Shown: positions 32,618-41,385, counted from the first letter of the stretch. The stretch is 55,149 nt of DNA from an uncultured Eubacteriales bacterium (GCA_902773665.1 CACYFF010000025.1:1-55149), one strand, 5' to 3'. Made by a program: numbers and translations. The notes: generated from the sequence alone by a model not told the origin.

Positions 32618-33475
32618 ATGAAGAACAAGACGAAAATCATCGCCGGTGTTGTGATCCTTGTAGTGCTGGCTGCGGCGTTCTGGTACGGGGGCGGCGCTCC
32701 GGGGCTGCACGGCTGGAAGGTGAGCGAACCGGGTACGGCCGCTGAATCTGTCGACCCGCAGGCTGATTCTGGGGCTGCGGCAGAAGAAGAACCGGAACAG
32801 TCCGAAGTCCCCGAGGATGAGCCCGTTTTGACGGAAGGATCGGAGGAAACATCCGAAGTCTCTGAGATCCTTCCTGAGGAGAACGCGGAAAAACCGGAGG
32901 AACAGCCTCCTGCGGCAGAGCCGGAGAAACCGGAACAGACGACAGGCCCCGAGACCATGGACATCAACCCTGCCACGGGCAAGGATCAATACAATACGGA
33001 TCCGGTGCCGGAAGGCAAGCCTGCGCCTGTGGAACCCCAGGACGCAACGATAACGGATGTGGCGCACACCTGCACCATCTCCATCCGCTGCGATACGATC
33101 CTGGATCACCTGGACTGGCTGGATCCCGAAAAAGTCGAACTGGTGCCCGATGACGGGGTCATCCTGGCGCCGGTCTCTGTAACCTTCTACGAAGGGGAGA
33201 GCGTTTTTAACGTGCTTCAGCGGGTCTGCAAGCAGAACGCCATCCACATGGAGTTCGAGAACACGCCCATGTACAACAGCGCCTATATCGAGGGTATCCA
33301 CAACCTGTACGAATTCGACTGCGGCGAGCTGTCCGGCTGGATGTATTCCGTCAACGGATGGTTTCCCAATTACGGCTGCAGCCGCTATGCGCTGCAGGCG
33401 GGTGACGTGATCGCCTGGGTGTACACCTGCGACCTGGGCTACGATGTGGGCGGCGGCTATGCCGTAGGCAATTAG
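32618..33475 (+). CDS. membrane-tethered DUF4430 protein, transcobalamin beta-domain-like
   Basis: A 285-residue protein with an uncleaved-looking N-terminal membrane helix (residues 7-26), a long Glu/Pro-rich linker (about 35-150), and a C-terminal DUF4430 domain (about 155-282). The domain shows VTFYEGESVFNVLQRVC, LYEFDCGELSGWMYSVNGW and GDVIAWVYTCDLG, the pattern of the transcobalamin C-terminal-like family. The acidic linker would hold the domain away from the membrane. It lies between the SLH barrel protein and EcfT, which suggests it hands corrinoid from the surface protein to the transporter. Confidence 0.82.
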   Translation: MKNKTKIIAGVVILVVLAAAFWYGGGAPGLHGWKVSEPGTAAESVDPQADSGAAAEEEPEQSEVPEDEPVLTEGSEETSEVSEILPEENAEKPEEQPPAAEPEKPEQTTGPETMDINPATGKDQYNTDPVPEGKPAPVEPQDATITDVAHTCTISIRCDTILDHLDWLDPEKVELVPDDGVILAPVSVTFYEGESVFNVLQRVCKQNAIHMEFENTPMYNSAYIEGIHNLYEFDCGELSGWMYSVNGWFPNYGCSRYALQAGDVIAWVYTCDLGYDVGGGYAVGN

Positions 33476-33485
33476 AGGATAGGAT

Positions 33486-34379
33486 TTGAAGAATCGGGAT
33501 ACGTTTTCCGGCTATCATCCGGCGGTGAATTTTCTGTATTTCGCCCTGGTGCTGCTGTTTTCCATGTGCCTGATGCACCCGGTGAGCCTTTGCATCTCGC
33601 TGGCGGGGGCAGTCAGTTATCAGGTGCTGCTGAACGGGAGGAAAGGCCTTCGCTTTTCCCTCGTTTTTATGCTGCCCATGATGTTGTTTGCTGCGCTGGT
33701 CAACCCGGTCTTCAACCACGAAGGCGCTACGATCCTTACGTATCTGCCCTCCGGCAATCCTCTCACCGCGGAGAGCATCTGGTACGGCCTGGCCGCGGCG
33801 GCCATGCTGGCGGCGGTGCTGAGCTGGTTCGTCTGCTATACGGCGGTCATGACCTCTGATAAATTTGTCTATCTGTTCGGCCGCGTCATTCCGGCGCTTT
33901 CCCTGGTCCTTTCCATGACGCTCCGTTTTGTGCCCCGGTTTAAGGCGCAGATGGACACGGTAAAGGAGGCGCAGGCCAGCATCGGGCGCGACCCTGGAGA
34001 GGGCAGCGTGCTGCAGCGGCTGAAAAAGGCGGTTACGGTGCTGTCCATCATGGTCACCTGGTCGCTGGAGAACGCCATCGAGACCGCGGATTCCATGCGG
34101 TGCCGGGGCTACGGGCTCCCGGGCAGAACGGCTTTTTCCATCTACCGTCTGGACAGCCGGGATAAGCTTGCCCTGGGCTGGCTGCTGCTGTGCGGACTGT
34201 ACCTTTGCGGCGGCTGGGCTGCCGGCCAATTCGCCTGGCGGTATTATCCCACGATAAAAGGAGCGGTAGGACTGCTGCCATTCTCATTTCAGGCCGTCTA
34301 TCTGGCCCTTAGTTTTACCCCCGTGTTTCTTGATCTCAGAGAGGATGCCAAATGGAAGCGCTTAGCGTCAGAGATCTGA
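33486..34379 (+). CDS. ecfT: ECF transporter T component (EcfT/CbiQ family)
   Basis: A 297-residue membrane protein with several hydrophobic helices and the cytoplasmic coupling motifs SMTLRFVPRFKAQMDTVKEA and ADSMRCRGYG, the Arg-Gly type motif that contacts the ATPases. EcfT links ATP hydrolysis to a substrate-binding S component. The start is TTG at 33486 behind GAGGATAGGA. Its end overlaps the ATPase gene by 28 bases. Placed in the cobalamin-riboswitch operon, so corrinoid uptake is the likely role. Confidence 0.88.
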   Translation: MKNRDTFSGYHPAVNFLYFALVLLFSMCLMHPVSLCISLAGAVSYQVLLNGRKGLRFSLVFMLPMMLFAALVNPVFNHEGATILTYLPSGNPLTAESIWYGLAAAAMLAAVLSWFVCYTAVMTSDKFVYLFGRVIPALSLVLSMTLRFVPRFKAQMDTVKEAQASIGRDPGEGSVLQRLKKAVTVLSIMVTWSLENAIETADSMRCRGYGLPGRTAFSIYRLDSRDKLALGWLLLCGLYLCGGWAAGQFAWRYYPTIKGAVGLLPFSFQAVYLALSFTPVFLDLREDAKWKRLASEI

Positions 34380-36781
34380 CCTTTACTTATCCCGAGCAGA
34401 GCGAGCCGGCTCTCCGCCATGTTGCCTTACATGTGCGGCAGGGCAGTTTTACCGTGCTCTGCGGACCTTCCGGCTGCGGCAAGACCACGCTGCTGCGGCA
34501 GCTGAAGAGCGTCATGGCGCCTAAGGGCAATCTGAGCGGCGAAGTGCGGATCTGCGGCGTTCTGCTGCAGGATATGGATCTGCGGGAGCAAAGCACAAAG
34601 ATCGGGTTCGTGCAGCAGAGCCCGGAGAATCAGATCGTAACGGACAAGGTGTGGCACGAGCTGGCCTTCGGTCTGGAGAGCCTGGGGGTGGATACTCCGC
34701 AGATCCGGAGAAGAGTAGCGGAGATGGCTTCGTTCTTCGGCATCCAGAATTGGTTTTACAAGGATGTGCGGGAGCTGTCCGGCGGGCAGAAGCAGCTGCT
34801 CAACCTGGCATCTGTGATGGTGATGCAGCCGGATCTGCTCATCCTGGATGAACCCACCAGCCAGCTGGACCCCATCGCCGCCTCGGATTTTCTTGCCACG
34901 GTGGCGAAGATCAATCGGGAATTGGGCACGACGGTGCTTCTGACGGAACACCGTCTGGAGGAAGCCTTTGCCTACGCGGACACCGTCGCCGTGATGGATG
35001 CCGGGGAAGTGGTGTTTGCCGGTGCGCCGCGGGATGCGGGATATGCGCTGCGTAAACGCGGCAGCGCCATGTTCCTTGCGATGCCTGCCGCAATGCGCAT
35101 CTGGGCAGGTCTGCCCCAGGCAGACAGCGGGCGGGAAGCCCCGGTTACCGTGCGGGAAGGGCGGGAATGGCTGCAGGAGTATGCTTCGGGTCACGATAGG
35201 GCCGAACGCACTGCGGCCGCTGTTATTCAGAGCGTGCAGAAATATGGGGACGTCGTTCTCGAAGCGGAGGAGGTCTGGTTCCGCTACGAAAAAGACGGCG
35301 TCGATGTGGTGAGAGGACTGTCTCTGCAGGTGCATAAGGGCGAATTCTATGCCATGCTGGGCGGAAACGGAAGCGGAAAGAGCACGAGCTTAAAGCTGCT
35401 GTGCGGTCTGTTGAAACCGCTGCGCGGCACGGTGCGATGCACGGGAGAGGTCCGCATGCTGCCCCAGAATCCGCAGACGCTGTTCGTTAAAAAGAGCGTC
35501 CGGGAAGACCTGCTGGAGATGCTGCCTGCGAAGGATCCGCAAAGGGACGAAAAGGTGTCCCGGGTGGTGCAGCTGTGCCGGCTGGAGCCGCTGCTGGACC
35601 GTCATCCTTACGATCTGTCCGGCGGGGAGCAGCAGAGGGCAGCGCTGGCGAAGGTTCTGCTGCTGGAACCGGATATCCTGCTCCTGGATGAACCGACCAA
35701 GGGCATGGACGCGGACTTCAAGCAGATGTTCGCGCAGATCCTGCAGTCCCTGCAGCGCAAGGGCGTTACCATCGTACTGGTGAGCCACGATGTGGAATTC
35801 TGCGGGGAGTATGCGGATACCTGCACCATGTTTTTTGACGGGCAGGTGGTTTCTTCGGATGTTCCTTCCGCCTTTTTCCCGGGCAACACGTTTTATACGA
35901 CGGCGGCGAGCCGCATGGCAAGAGATGTGGTGCCGGATGCTGTTACGGCAGATGATGTGGTGTCGGCATTCGGGGGCGATGTTCCGCCGAAGCAGCCTCT
36001 TCCGGACGGAGATTACCGCATGCCGCTGCCGAAGACCGAAGAAAACAGTGTAGAAGTGGGGAAAATGCCTCTGTGGAGAAAGGCTGCCGCCTGTATCTCC
36101 GGATTGTCCTGTTTCGTCCTGTTTCTTCGCTTTATGCGCGTGCAGGATCTGAGCGCGCTTTTGTCCCAGGGCGGCATCGCTTCACTGGCAGGAAACCAAA
36201 TGAAGGAATATGCGCTTTTCCTCGCTTTGCTGCTCGTCTTTGCCTTCAGCATCTCCCGGCGCAGTACAAGAGCGGACGGAGCCCTGCAGACGCCGGCGGA
36301 CCGCAGAGCGCTGTCAAAACGGACGAAGATCGGCGCCTTGCTCATTTTGCTTCTGATCCCATTGACATTATTCGTGGGCGAAGCCTACCTGGGCGGGCGA
36401 AAGTATTACTTTATCGCGCTGCTCGTGCTGCTGGAATGCATGCTGCCGTTTTTCCTGATCTTCGAGGGACGAAAGCCCCAGGCCCGGGAACTGGTGACCA
36501 TTGCAGCGCGCAGGGGTCGCTTTCGGAGGCGAGACCGGTTTTCTCGTGGGGGCGGTCACGATGCTCGTGTCCAACGTGCTGTTCTCCCAGGGGCCCTGGA
36601 CGCCCTGGCAGATGTTCTCCATGGGCATCATCGGCTTTTTGGCGGGCGTTCTCTACCGCAAGGGTGTGCTGCGCAGAAGCCGCCTGTCGCTGTGCATTTT
36701 CGGCGCTTTGTGCGCCATCCTCATCTACGGCGGCATTATGAACCCGGCAGCGGCACTCATGTGGGCACATACTTTGAATAA
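34352..36781 (+). CDS. ecfA: fused double ECF ATPase with S-component N-half; frame breaks near 36510
   Basis: One polypeptide with two ABC ATPases: first Walker A GPSGCGKTT, signature LSGGQKQ and Walker B LLILDEPTS; second Walker A GGNGSGKST, signature LSGGEQQ and Walker B ILLLDEPTK. From about residue 570 membrane helices begin (LWRKAAACISGLSCFVLFLR; EYALFLALLLVFAF) and lead into an ECF S-component. After ELVTIAA (about 36508) the frame becomes an Arg/His-rich nonsense tail to 36781, while the true continuation is in the +1 frame. EcfA-EcfA'-S in one chain would make the transporter a two-protein complex with EcfT. The break may be a real mutation or an assembly error. Confidence 0.8.
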   Translation: MEALSVRDLTFTYPEQSEPALRHVALHVRQGSFTVLCGPSGCGKTTLLRQLKSVMAPKGNLSGEVRICGVLLQDMDLREQSTKIGFVQQSPENQIVTDKVWHELAFGLESLGVDTPQIRRRVAEMASFFGIQNWFYKDVRELSGGQKQLLNLASVMVMQPDLLILDEPTSQLDPIAASDFLATVAKINRELGTTVLLTEHRLEEAFAYADTVAVMDAGEVVFAGAPRDAGYALRKRGSAMFLAMPAAMRIWAGLPQADSGREAPVTVREGREWLQEYASGHDRAERTAAAVIQSVQKYGDVVLEAEEVWFRYEKDGVDVVRGLSLQVHKGEFYAMLGGNGSGKSTSLKLLCGLLKPLRGTVRCTGEVRMLPQNPQTLFVKKSVREDLLEMLPAKDPQRDEKVSRVVQLCRLEPLLDRHPYDLSGGEQQRAALAKVLLLEPDILLLDEPTKGMDADFKQMFAQILQSLQRKGVTIVLVSHDVEFCGEYADTCTMFFDGQVVSSDVPSAFFPGNTFYTTAASRMARDVVPDAVTADDVVSAFGGDVPPKQPLPDGDYRMPLPKTEENSVEVGKMPLWRKAAACISGLSCFVLFLRFMRVQDLSALLSQGGIASLAGNQMKEYALFLALLLVFAFSISRRSTRADGALQTPADRRALSKRTKIGALLILLLIPLTLFVGEAYLGGRKYYFIALLVLLECMLPFFLIFEGRKPQARELVTIAARRGRFRRRDRFSRGGGHDARVQRAVLPGALDALADVLHGHHRLFGGRSLPQGCAAQKPPVAVHFRRFVRHPHLRRHYEPGSGTHVGTYFE

Positions 36782-36926
36782 GGAGATCCTGATCACCTAT
36801 TATCTGACGGGCTTCCCCGTGGACTGCGTACATGCGGCTGCGACCTGGATCTTTCTGTGGTTCGGGGCGGAGCCCATGCTGGAAAAACTGGACCGCATCA
36901 AGGTGAAGTATGCTATCATAGAATAA
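36501..36926 (+). pseudogene. C-terminal half of the ECF S component, out of frame with the ATPase part
   Basis: This frame continues the S-component family pattern with AGVAFGGETGFLVGAV, SNVLFSQGPWTPWQMF, GIIGFLAGVLYRKG, IYGGIMNPAAALMW and AEPMLEKLDRIKVKY. From memory of the family, about 25-35 residues (the GR-containing helix after the LVxIA motif) are missing between the two halves, so a deletion of 3n+2 bases rather than a single-base slip is likely. Junction near 36503-36513. If the deletion is real, the transporter lacks a working S component here. Confidence 0.7.
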
Positions 36927-36946
36927 GATAGCAAGGAGGTCCCACC

Positions 36947-38650
36947 ATGAAGACGATCCGTAAAATATCTGCGATCCTATTAACGGCACTGCTTTGCATG
37001 CCGTTTTTTGCTGCTCCCGCCTATGCGGGAGCGCCTTCTGCCATCACCATCGGAGGCAACGCCGGCAATGCGGTAACGATCCCCGCAAGCGGCACGGTCG
37101 GCGCCGTTATCACGACGGGGCAAAGCAGCGTCAACAAGGACATGCCCGCCGCGGACCATGTGGCGAAAGCGAACGCCGGAGCAGGCGATCTGCTCGTCTC
37201 GGTAAACGGCGCGTTCTTTAATTCGTACTACAACACATCGAAAGCGCTGAGCTATCCATCTAACTGCGCGAACATCACGGGCATGCTGATGAGCCGCGGA
37301 GAGGTCATCTGCCGGGGTTCCGGCAAAAATGTACTGCTTGGGGTCACCGACACGGGAAAATATCTGATCGACCGGGTGAGCGTCGATACGTCCGTCTACT
37401 TCCGGGGCAAGGATAAGTTTACATCCTGGGCGGTGAACGGCTACAGCACGGATGCCTCGGCCGTCAACATCTTTACCGCGGAGATGGGATACGGCTTCGC
37501 GCTGCAGAGCGGCGCCGTCGTCGTGCGCATACAAGGCGGCATGGTGACGGATGTCCAGAAAGGGCTTACCTGGCTCAACTGCCCGGCGGCCGGGGAGAAA
37601 GTCGTGGTGTTCAATGCCAATTCCTGGGCGAATGCCTGCCAGTGGAGCCTGGAGCCCCACGTCGGCAACGCGGCGGAGATCCGCACGGTGCTTACGCCGG
37701 AAAAGGCGGGGACGCAGAGCGACTGGGACCGCGTGGTGACCGCCGTAGGATGCAGCCCCTGGCTGCTGGAGGACGGCGCGGATAAATTCTCCGAAAACAC
37801 GAACACAGACCCGAAGATGGGCAGAGATTACAAGGCGCAGCGCACCTTTGCCGCGATCATGCCGGACGGCAGCCTGATGATCGGCGAATGCACGGCGACC
37901 TTCGGACAGATCATCGACTACCTGAAGAGCATCGGCGCCGTGGATGCCATGGCGCTGGACGGCGGTGCCTCCTCCACGCTGTATGTTCCCGGAAGCGGCT
38001 ACGTGCAGCCGGCAGGAAGAAAACTGGCCAGCATGATCCACTTCGTGGAGTACGGTTCGACGGAGGCAATCCCCAAGAAGGGTCAGAATCCCTTAAGCGG
38101 CGAACCGTCTGCCTGGGCAGCGGCCTACGTGCAGAAAGCGCAGGATACGGGCCTCGTTCCGGAGGGCTTCAACCTGATGCCCAGGGCCAATATTACGCGG
38201 GCGGAGTTTGCCAGTCTCGCAGTCTCCCTCGTAAAGCAGTATTATACGGGCAGCGACTACAATACGCTCCTGATGAAAAACGGCATCGATTATAACGAAG
38301 CGCGGGCGACCTTCAGCGACACCTATCTGCTGGACGTGATGCAGGCCTACCAGCTGGGCATCGTGGCAGGAAAGGGCGAGGGGACCTTCGATCCCAACGG
38401 TTCCATTAGGCGGCACGAAGCAGCCGTTATGCTGACGAACGCGGCGAAACTGGTTGGCAAAGATTCGCTGGAAGGCGATGCGCTGGACTACGAAGACGCA
38501 GCGGATATCGCCTGGGCTGCCACTTACGTGGATTTTGTGACCCGGGCAGGGATCATGGGCTCCACCTCTACCAGCAGAGCGCTCTTTAACCCCCTGGGCT
38601 ACTACACCCAGGAGCAGGCCCTCACCACTATGTGCAATCTGTTACCATGA
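36947..38650 (+). CDS. SLH-anchored phosphodiester glycosidase (NAGPA) family protein
   Basis: A 567-residue exported protein: signal peptide 1-27 (AAPAYA), NAGPA/phosphodiester-glycosidase domain about 40-365, and SLH repeats about 385-567. Key patterns are LLVSVNGAFFNSYYN, RTFAAIMPDGSLMIGE and the family signature MALDGGASSTLYV. Relatives cleave the sugar-phosphodiester bond in GlcNAc-1-P caps or process wall-associated polymers. It has a strong AAGGAGG RBS 21 bases after the S-component end, so it is probably co-transcribed with the corrinoid genes; it may also serve wall polymer turnover. It overlaps tcdA by 4 bases. Confidence 0.82.
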   Translation: MKTIRKISAILLTALLCMPFFAAPAYAGAPSAITIGGNAGNAVTIPASGTVGAVITTGQSSVNKDMPAADHVAKANAGAGDLLVSVNGAFFNSYYNTSKALSYPSNCANITGMLMSRGEVICRGSGKNVLLGVTDTGKYLIDRVSVDTSVYFRGKDKFTSWAVNGYSTDASAVNIFTAEMGYGFALQSGAVVVRIQGGMVTDVQKGLTWLNCPAAGEKVVVFNANSWANACQWSLEPHVGNAAEIRTVLTPEKAGTQSDWDRVVTAVGCSPWLLEDGADKFSENTNTDPKMGRDYKAQRTFAAIMPDGSLMIGECTATFGQIIDYLKSIGAVDAMALDGGASSTLYVPGSGYVQPAGRKLASMIHFVEYGSTEAIPKKGQNPLSGEPSAWAAAYVQKAQDTGLVPEGFNLMPRANITRAEFASLAVSLVKQYYTGSDYNTLLMKNGIDYNEARATFSDTYLLDVMQAYQLGIVAGKGEGTFDPNGSIRRHEAAVMLTNAAKLVGKDSLEGDALDYEDAADIAWAATYVDFVTRAGIMGSTSTSRALFNPLGYYTQEQALTTMCNLLP

Positions 38651-39336
38651 ACGAACCTTTATATCAGCGCACGCAGGCATTGCTGGGCGAAGAAGCCATC
38701 GAAAAACTGAAAAATGCAAAGGTCCTTATCTGCGGACTGGGCGGCGTAGGAGGATTTACCTGCGAGGCGTTGGCGAGGGCCGGCATCGGCACGCTGGGCC
38801 TTTGCGACATGGACCGCGTTGACCCCACCAACTGCAACCGGCAGATCCTGGCACTGCAGTCCACGATCGGGAAACTGAAGGCGGACGTGGCGGAGGCGCG
38901 GGTGAAAGACATCAACCCGGACGTGCAGCTGCGCAAGTTTGCGCTGCGCATCGACGAAACGACCATAGCGGATCTGGATATCCCCTCCTGGGACTATATC
39001 GCGGACTGCATCGACGATGTGGAGGCGAAGGTCCTGTTGATCAAAAAGGCGCGGAATGCAGGGGTTCCCATCCTGTGTTCCATGGGGACAGGGAACAAAC
39101 TCGATGCCTCTGCGTTTAAGGTAACTAATATAAAGAAGACCGAGCAGGACAGGCTGGCAAAAGTCATGCGGAAACGCTTAAGAGACGAAGGGATCGATGA
39201 AGGGGTCACCGTGGTGTATTCCCCCGAGCCGCCGGTAACGGACATCAAAAACGGTATCATCCCCAGCATCTCCTTTATGCCTGCGACGGCCGGTCTGCGG
39301 ATAGCGGGGGAGATCATTCAAAACCTTATAAAATAA
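38647..39336 (+). CDS. tcdA: tRNA threonylcarbamoyladenosine dehydratase
   Basis: TcdA (YgdL/CsdL) cyclises t6A37 in tRNA to ct6A. This 229-residue E1-like protein has the adenylation loop ICGLGGVGGFTCEALARAG, the DxDRVDPTNCNRQ motif (CDMDRVDPTNCNRQ) and the ADCIDDVEAK segment. The ATG at 38647 overlaps the upstream stop and is preferred over 38632. Ends before a terminator that also carries the rpsB -10. Confidence 0.93.
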   Translation: MNEPLYQRTQALLGEEAIEKLKNAKVLICGLGGVGGFTCEALARAGIGTLGLCDMDRVDPTNCNRQILALQSTIGKLKADVAEARVKDINPDVQLRKFALRIDETTIADLDIPSWDYIADCIDDVEAKVLLIKKARNAGVPILCSMGTGNKLDASAFKVTNIKKTEQDRLAKVMRKRLRDEGIDEGVTVVYSPEPPVTDIKNGIIPSISFMPATAGLRIAGEIIQNLIK

Positions 39337-39339
39337 CGC

Positions 39340-39390
39340 TTGCAAGGAGTGCAGCACCTGTGTATAATATTTGAGGTTGCGCTCCTTTTT
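39340..39390 (+). promoter_or_regulatory. rpsB promoter embedded in the tcdA terminator hairpin
   Basis: TTGCAA (39340-39345), 17-base spacer, TATAAT (39363-39368). The spacer and -10 lie in the 24-nt loop of a hairpin: GGAGTGCA (39346-39353) pairs with TGCGCTCC (39378-39385), followed by TTTTT. One sequence serves as terminator for tcdA and promoter for rpsB. Confidence 0.65.
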
Positions 39391-39413
39391 GCGTGACAGT
39401 ATTTTATTTCGCA

Positions 39414-39470
39414 CACCTGAAGGCCTGCATTTCGGTGCCCGCAAGGGTTTTCTGCAGGAACAAACAGGTG
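39414..39470 (+). ncRNA. structured leader of rpsB, possible r-protein autoregulatory element
   Basis: Nested stems: CACCTG (39414-39419) with CAGGTG (39465-39470), CCTGCA (39424-39429) with TGCAGG (39453-39458), and a small inner stem with a GCAA loop. It lies between the rpsB promoter and its GGGAGG RBS. Leaders of ribosomal operons often bind the encoded protein; S2 binding here is inference. Confidence 0.5.
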
Positions 39471-39495
39471 GAAGTTTTAACCGGGAGGTAAACAA

Positions 39496-40263
39496 ATGTC
39501 AGTAGTTTCTATGAAACAGTTGCTGGAAGCCGGTGTTCATTTCGGACATCAGACCAGAAGATGGAACCCCAAGATGGCTCCGTACATCTTCACCGAAAGA
39601 AACGGCATCTACATCATCGACCTGTCCAAGACAGTTCACAAGATGGACGACGCTTATGAATTCGTCAAGAGCGTTGCAGCAGAAGGCAAGCCCGTTCTCT
39701 TCGTAGGTACGAAGAAGCAGGCGCAGGCCGCGATCAAGGACGAAGCCGAAAGATGCGGCATGTTCTACGTAAACGAGAGATGGCTGGGCGGCATGCTCAC
39801 CAACTACAAGACCATCTCCACCAGAATCAAGAGACTGGCCGAGATCAAGGAAATGGAAGCCAACGGCACCTTCGATCTCCTCTCCAAGAAGGAAGTCCAG
39901 ACCCTGCGCAAGGAAATGGAAAAGCTGGAGAAGTATCTCAACGGCATCAAGGACATGAAGGGTATGCCCGGTGCCATGTTCGTCGTAGACCCCAAGAAGG
40001 AAAAGATCGCCGTTAAGGAAGCCAGAGTTCTGGGCATTCCCATCGTCGGTATGTGCGATACCAACTGCGATCCGGACGACGTAGATTACGTCATCCCCGC
40101 CAACGACGACGCCATCCGTGCGGTCAAACTGATCGCCGGCAAGATGGCAGAAGCCGTCATCGAAGGCAAGCAGGGCGAATCCTTCGCAGATGCTCCCGCT
40201 GAGGAAGCAGCTCCCGCCGAAGAGACCCCCGCAGAAGCAGAAGAAGCTAAAGTCGAAGAGTAA
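39496..40263 (+). CDS. rpsB: 30S ribosomal protein S2
   Basis: A 255-residue S2. Signature patterns: [55 protein letters not shown], and [15 protein letters not shown]. The C-terminal 25 residues are a Glu/Ala-rich tail. Followed by tsf in the standard rpsB-tsf operon. Confidence 0.97.
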   Translation: MSVVSMKQLLEAGVHFGHQTRRWNPKMAPYIFTERNGIYIIDLSKTVHKMDDAYEFVKSVAAEGKPVLFVGTKKQAQAAIKDEAERCGMFYVNERWLGGMLTNYKTISTRIKRLAEIKEMEANGTFDLLSKKEVQTLRKEMEKLEKYLNGIKDMKGMPGAMFVVDPKKEKIAVKEARVLGIPIVGMCDTNCDPDDVDYVIPANDDAIRAVKLIAGKMAEAVIEGKQGESFADAPAEEAAPAEETPAEAEEAKVEE

Positions 40264-40279
40264 TTAAAGGAGAAATACA

Positions 40280-41221
40280 ATGGCAGCAGTTACAGCAGCA
40301 CTCGTAAAAGAACTCCGTGAAATGACCGGCGCCGGCATGATGGACTGCAAGAAGGCCCTCGTTGCTACCGAAGGCGGCATCGATAAGGCAGTCGACTATC
40401 TGAGAGAAAACGGACTCGCGAAGGCAGCCAAGAAGGCCGGCCGTATCGCTTCCGAAGGCCTCGTAAGAATGGCGTTCGCAGCAGACGGCTCCGCAGCCGC
40501 AGCTGTCGAGGTCAACTCCGAGACCGACTTCGTCGCAAAGAACGAAGAATTCATCGAATTCGTCGAAAAGCTGGCCGACATCTCTCTGAATGCAGAAAAG
40601 GTCTGCGCAGAGTGCATCAAGGATATGCCCTACGGCGAAGAAGGCACTGTCGGTGAAGTCCTCGTCGCTAAGATCGCAAAGATCGGCGAAAACATGAACA
40701 TCCGCAGATGCGTCAAGTGCAATACGCCTGGCGTCAAGTACGTCGGTTATTCCCACGGCGGCGGCCGTATCGGCGTCATCATCGGTCTGAAGACCGACGC
40801 TTCCGTCGAGGAAGTCACCACCTGCGGCAAGGACGTAGCCATGCAGGCTGCTTCCATGAGACCCCAGTTCGTGGACGAAGCAAGCGTCGATCCCGAATAT
40901 CTGGCTCACGAAAAGGAAGTCATCCTGGCTCAGGCCATCAACGAGAACAACGAACTGCCCGAGAACAAGAGAAAGCCTCATGAGATCATCGAGAAGATGA
41001 TCACCGGCCGTGTAAAGAAGTCCCTGAAGGAAGTTTGCCTCGTAGATCAGGCCTTCGTAAAGGATTCCAACATGACCGTGGCCGAATATGTCGCTTCCTG
41101 CGCCAAGGCTCTCGGCAAGGACATCAAGGTCGTCGAGATGGTCCGCTACGAAGTAGGCGAAGGCCTTGCGAAGAAGGAAGAGAACTTCGCAGAGGAAGTC
41201 GCCAAGCAGATCCGCGGCTAA
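40280..41221 (+). CDS. tsf: elongation factor Ts
   Basis: EF-Ts exchanges GDP for GTP on EF-Tu. A 313-residue protein with the N-terminal VKELREMTGAGMMDCKKAL, the EF-Tu-contacting TDFVAKNEEF, and the coiled-coil dimerisation part. AAAGGAGAA precedes the ATG. One transcript with rpsB, closed by the 41246 terminator. Confidence 0.97.
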   Translation: MAAVTAALVKELREMTGAGMMDCKKALVATEGGIDKAVDYLRENGLAKAAKKAGRIASEGLVRMAFAADGSAAAAVEVNSETDFVAKNEEFIEFVEKLADISLNAEKVCAECIKDMPYGEEGTVGEVLVAKIAKIGENMNIRRCVKCNTPGVKYVGYSHGGGRIGVIIGLKTDASVEEVTTCGKDVAMQAASMRPQFVDEASVDPEYLAHEKEVILAQAINENNELPENKRKPHEIIEKMITGRVKKSLKEVCLVDQAFVKDSNMTVAEYVASCAKALGKDIKVVEMVRYEVGEGLAKKEENFAEEVAKQIRG

Positions 41222-41245
41222 TCAGCAATACTGATCGAAACCTCG

Positions 41246-41274
41246 AACTCCCGGCTTATTGCCGGGAGTTTTTG
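41246..41274 (+). terminator. rpsB-tsf terminator
   Basis: AACTCCCGGC (41246-41255) pairs perfectly with GCCGGGAGTT (41261-41270), followed by TTT. Confidence 0.88.
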
Positions 41275-41327
41275 CATACTTTTGGATAAATTTTACGCAT
41301 GCCTGTTCTTTTTCCTGAAAAATGGTA

Positions 41328-41359
41328 TATAATAGCAGTACAGAAAGATGAGCGCTGCT
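41328..41359 (+). promoter_or_regulatory. -10 box and initial-transcript hairpin of the next gene
   Basis: TATAAT (41328-41333) followed at once by AGCAG (41334-41338), which pairs with CTGCT further on. The layout copies the one at 20573-20600, but there is no strong T-run. No -35 is visible. Confidence 0.4.
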
Positions 41360-41385
41360 CAAATTCTTAAAGGAAGGAACATAAA

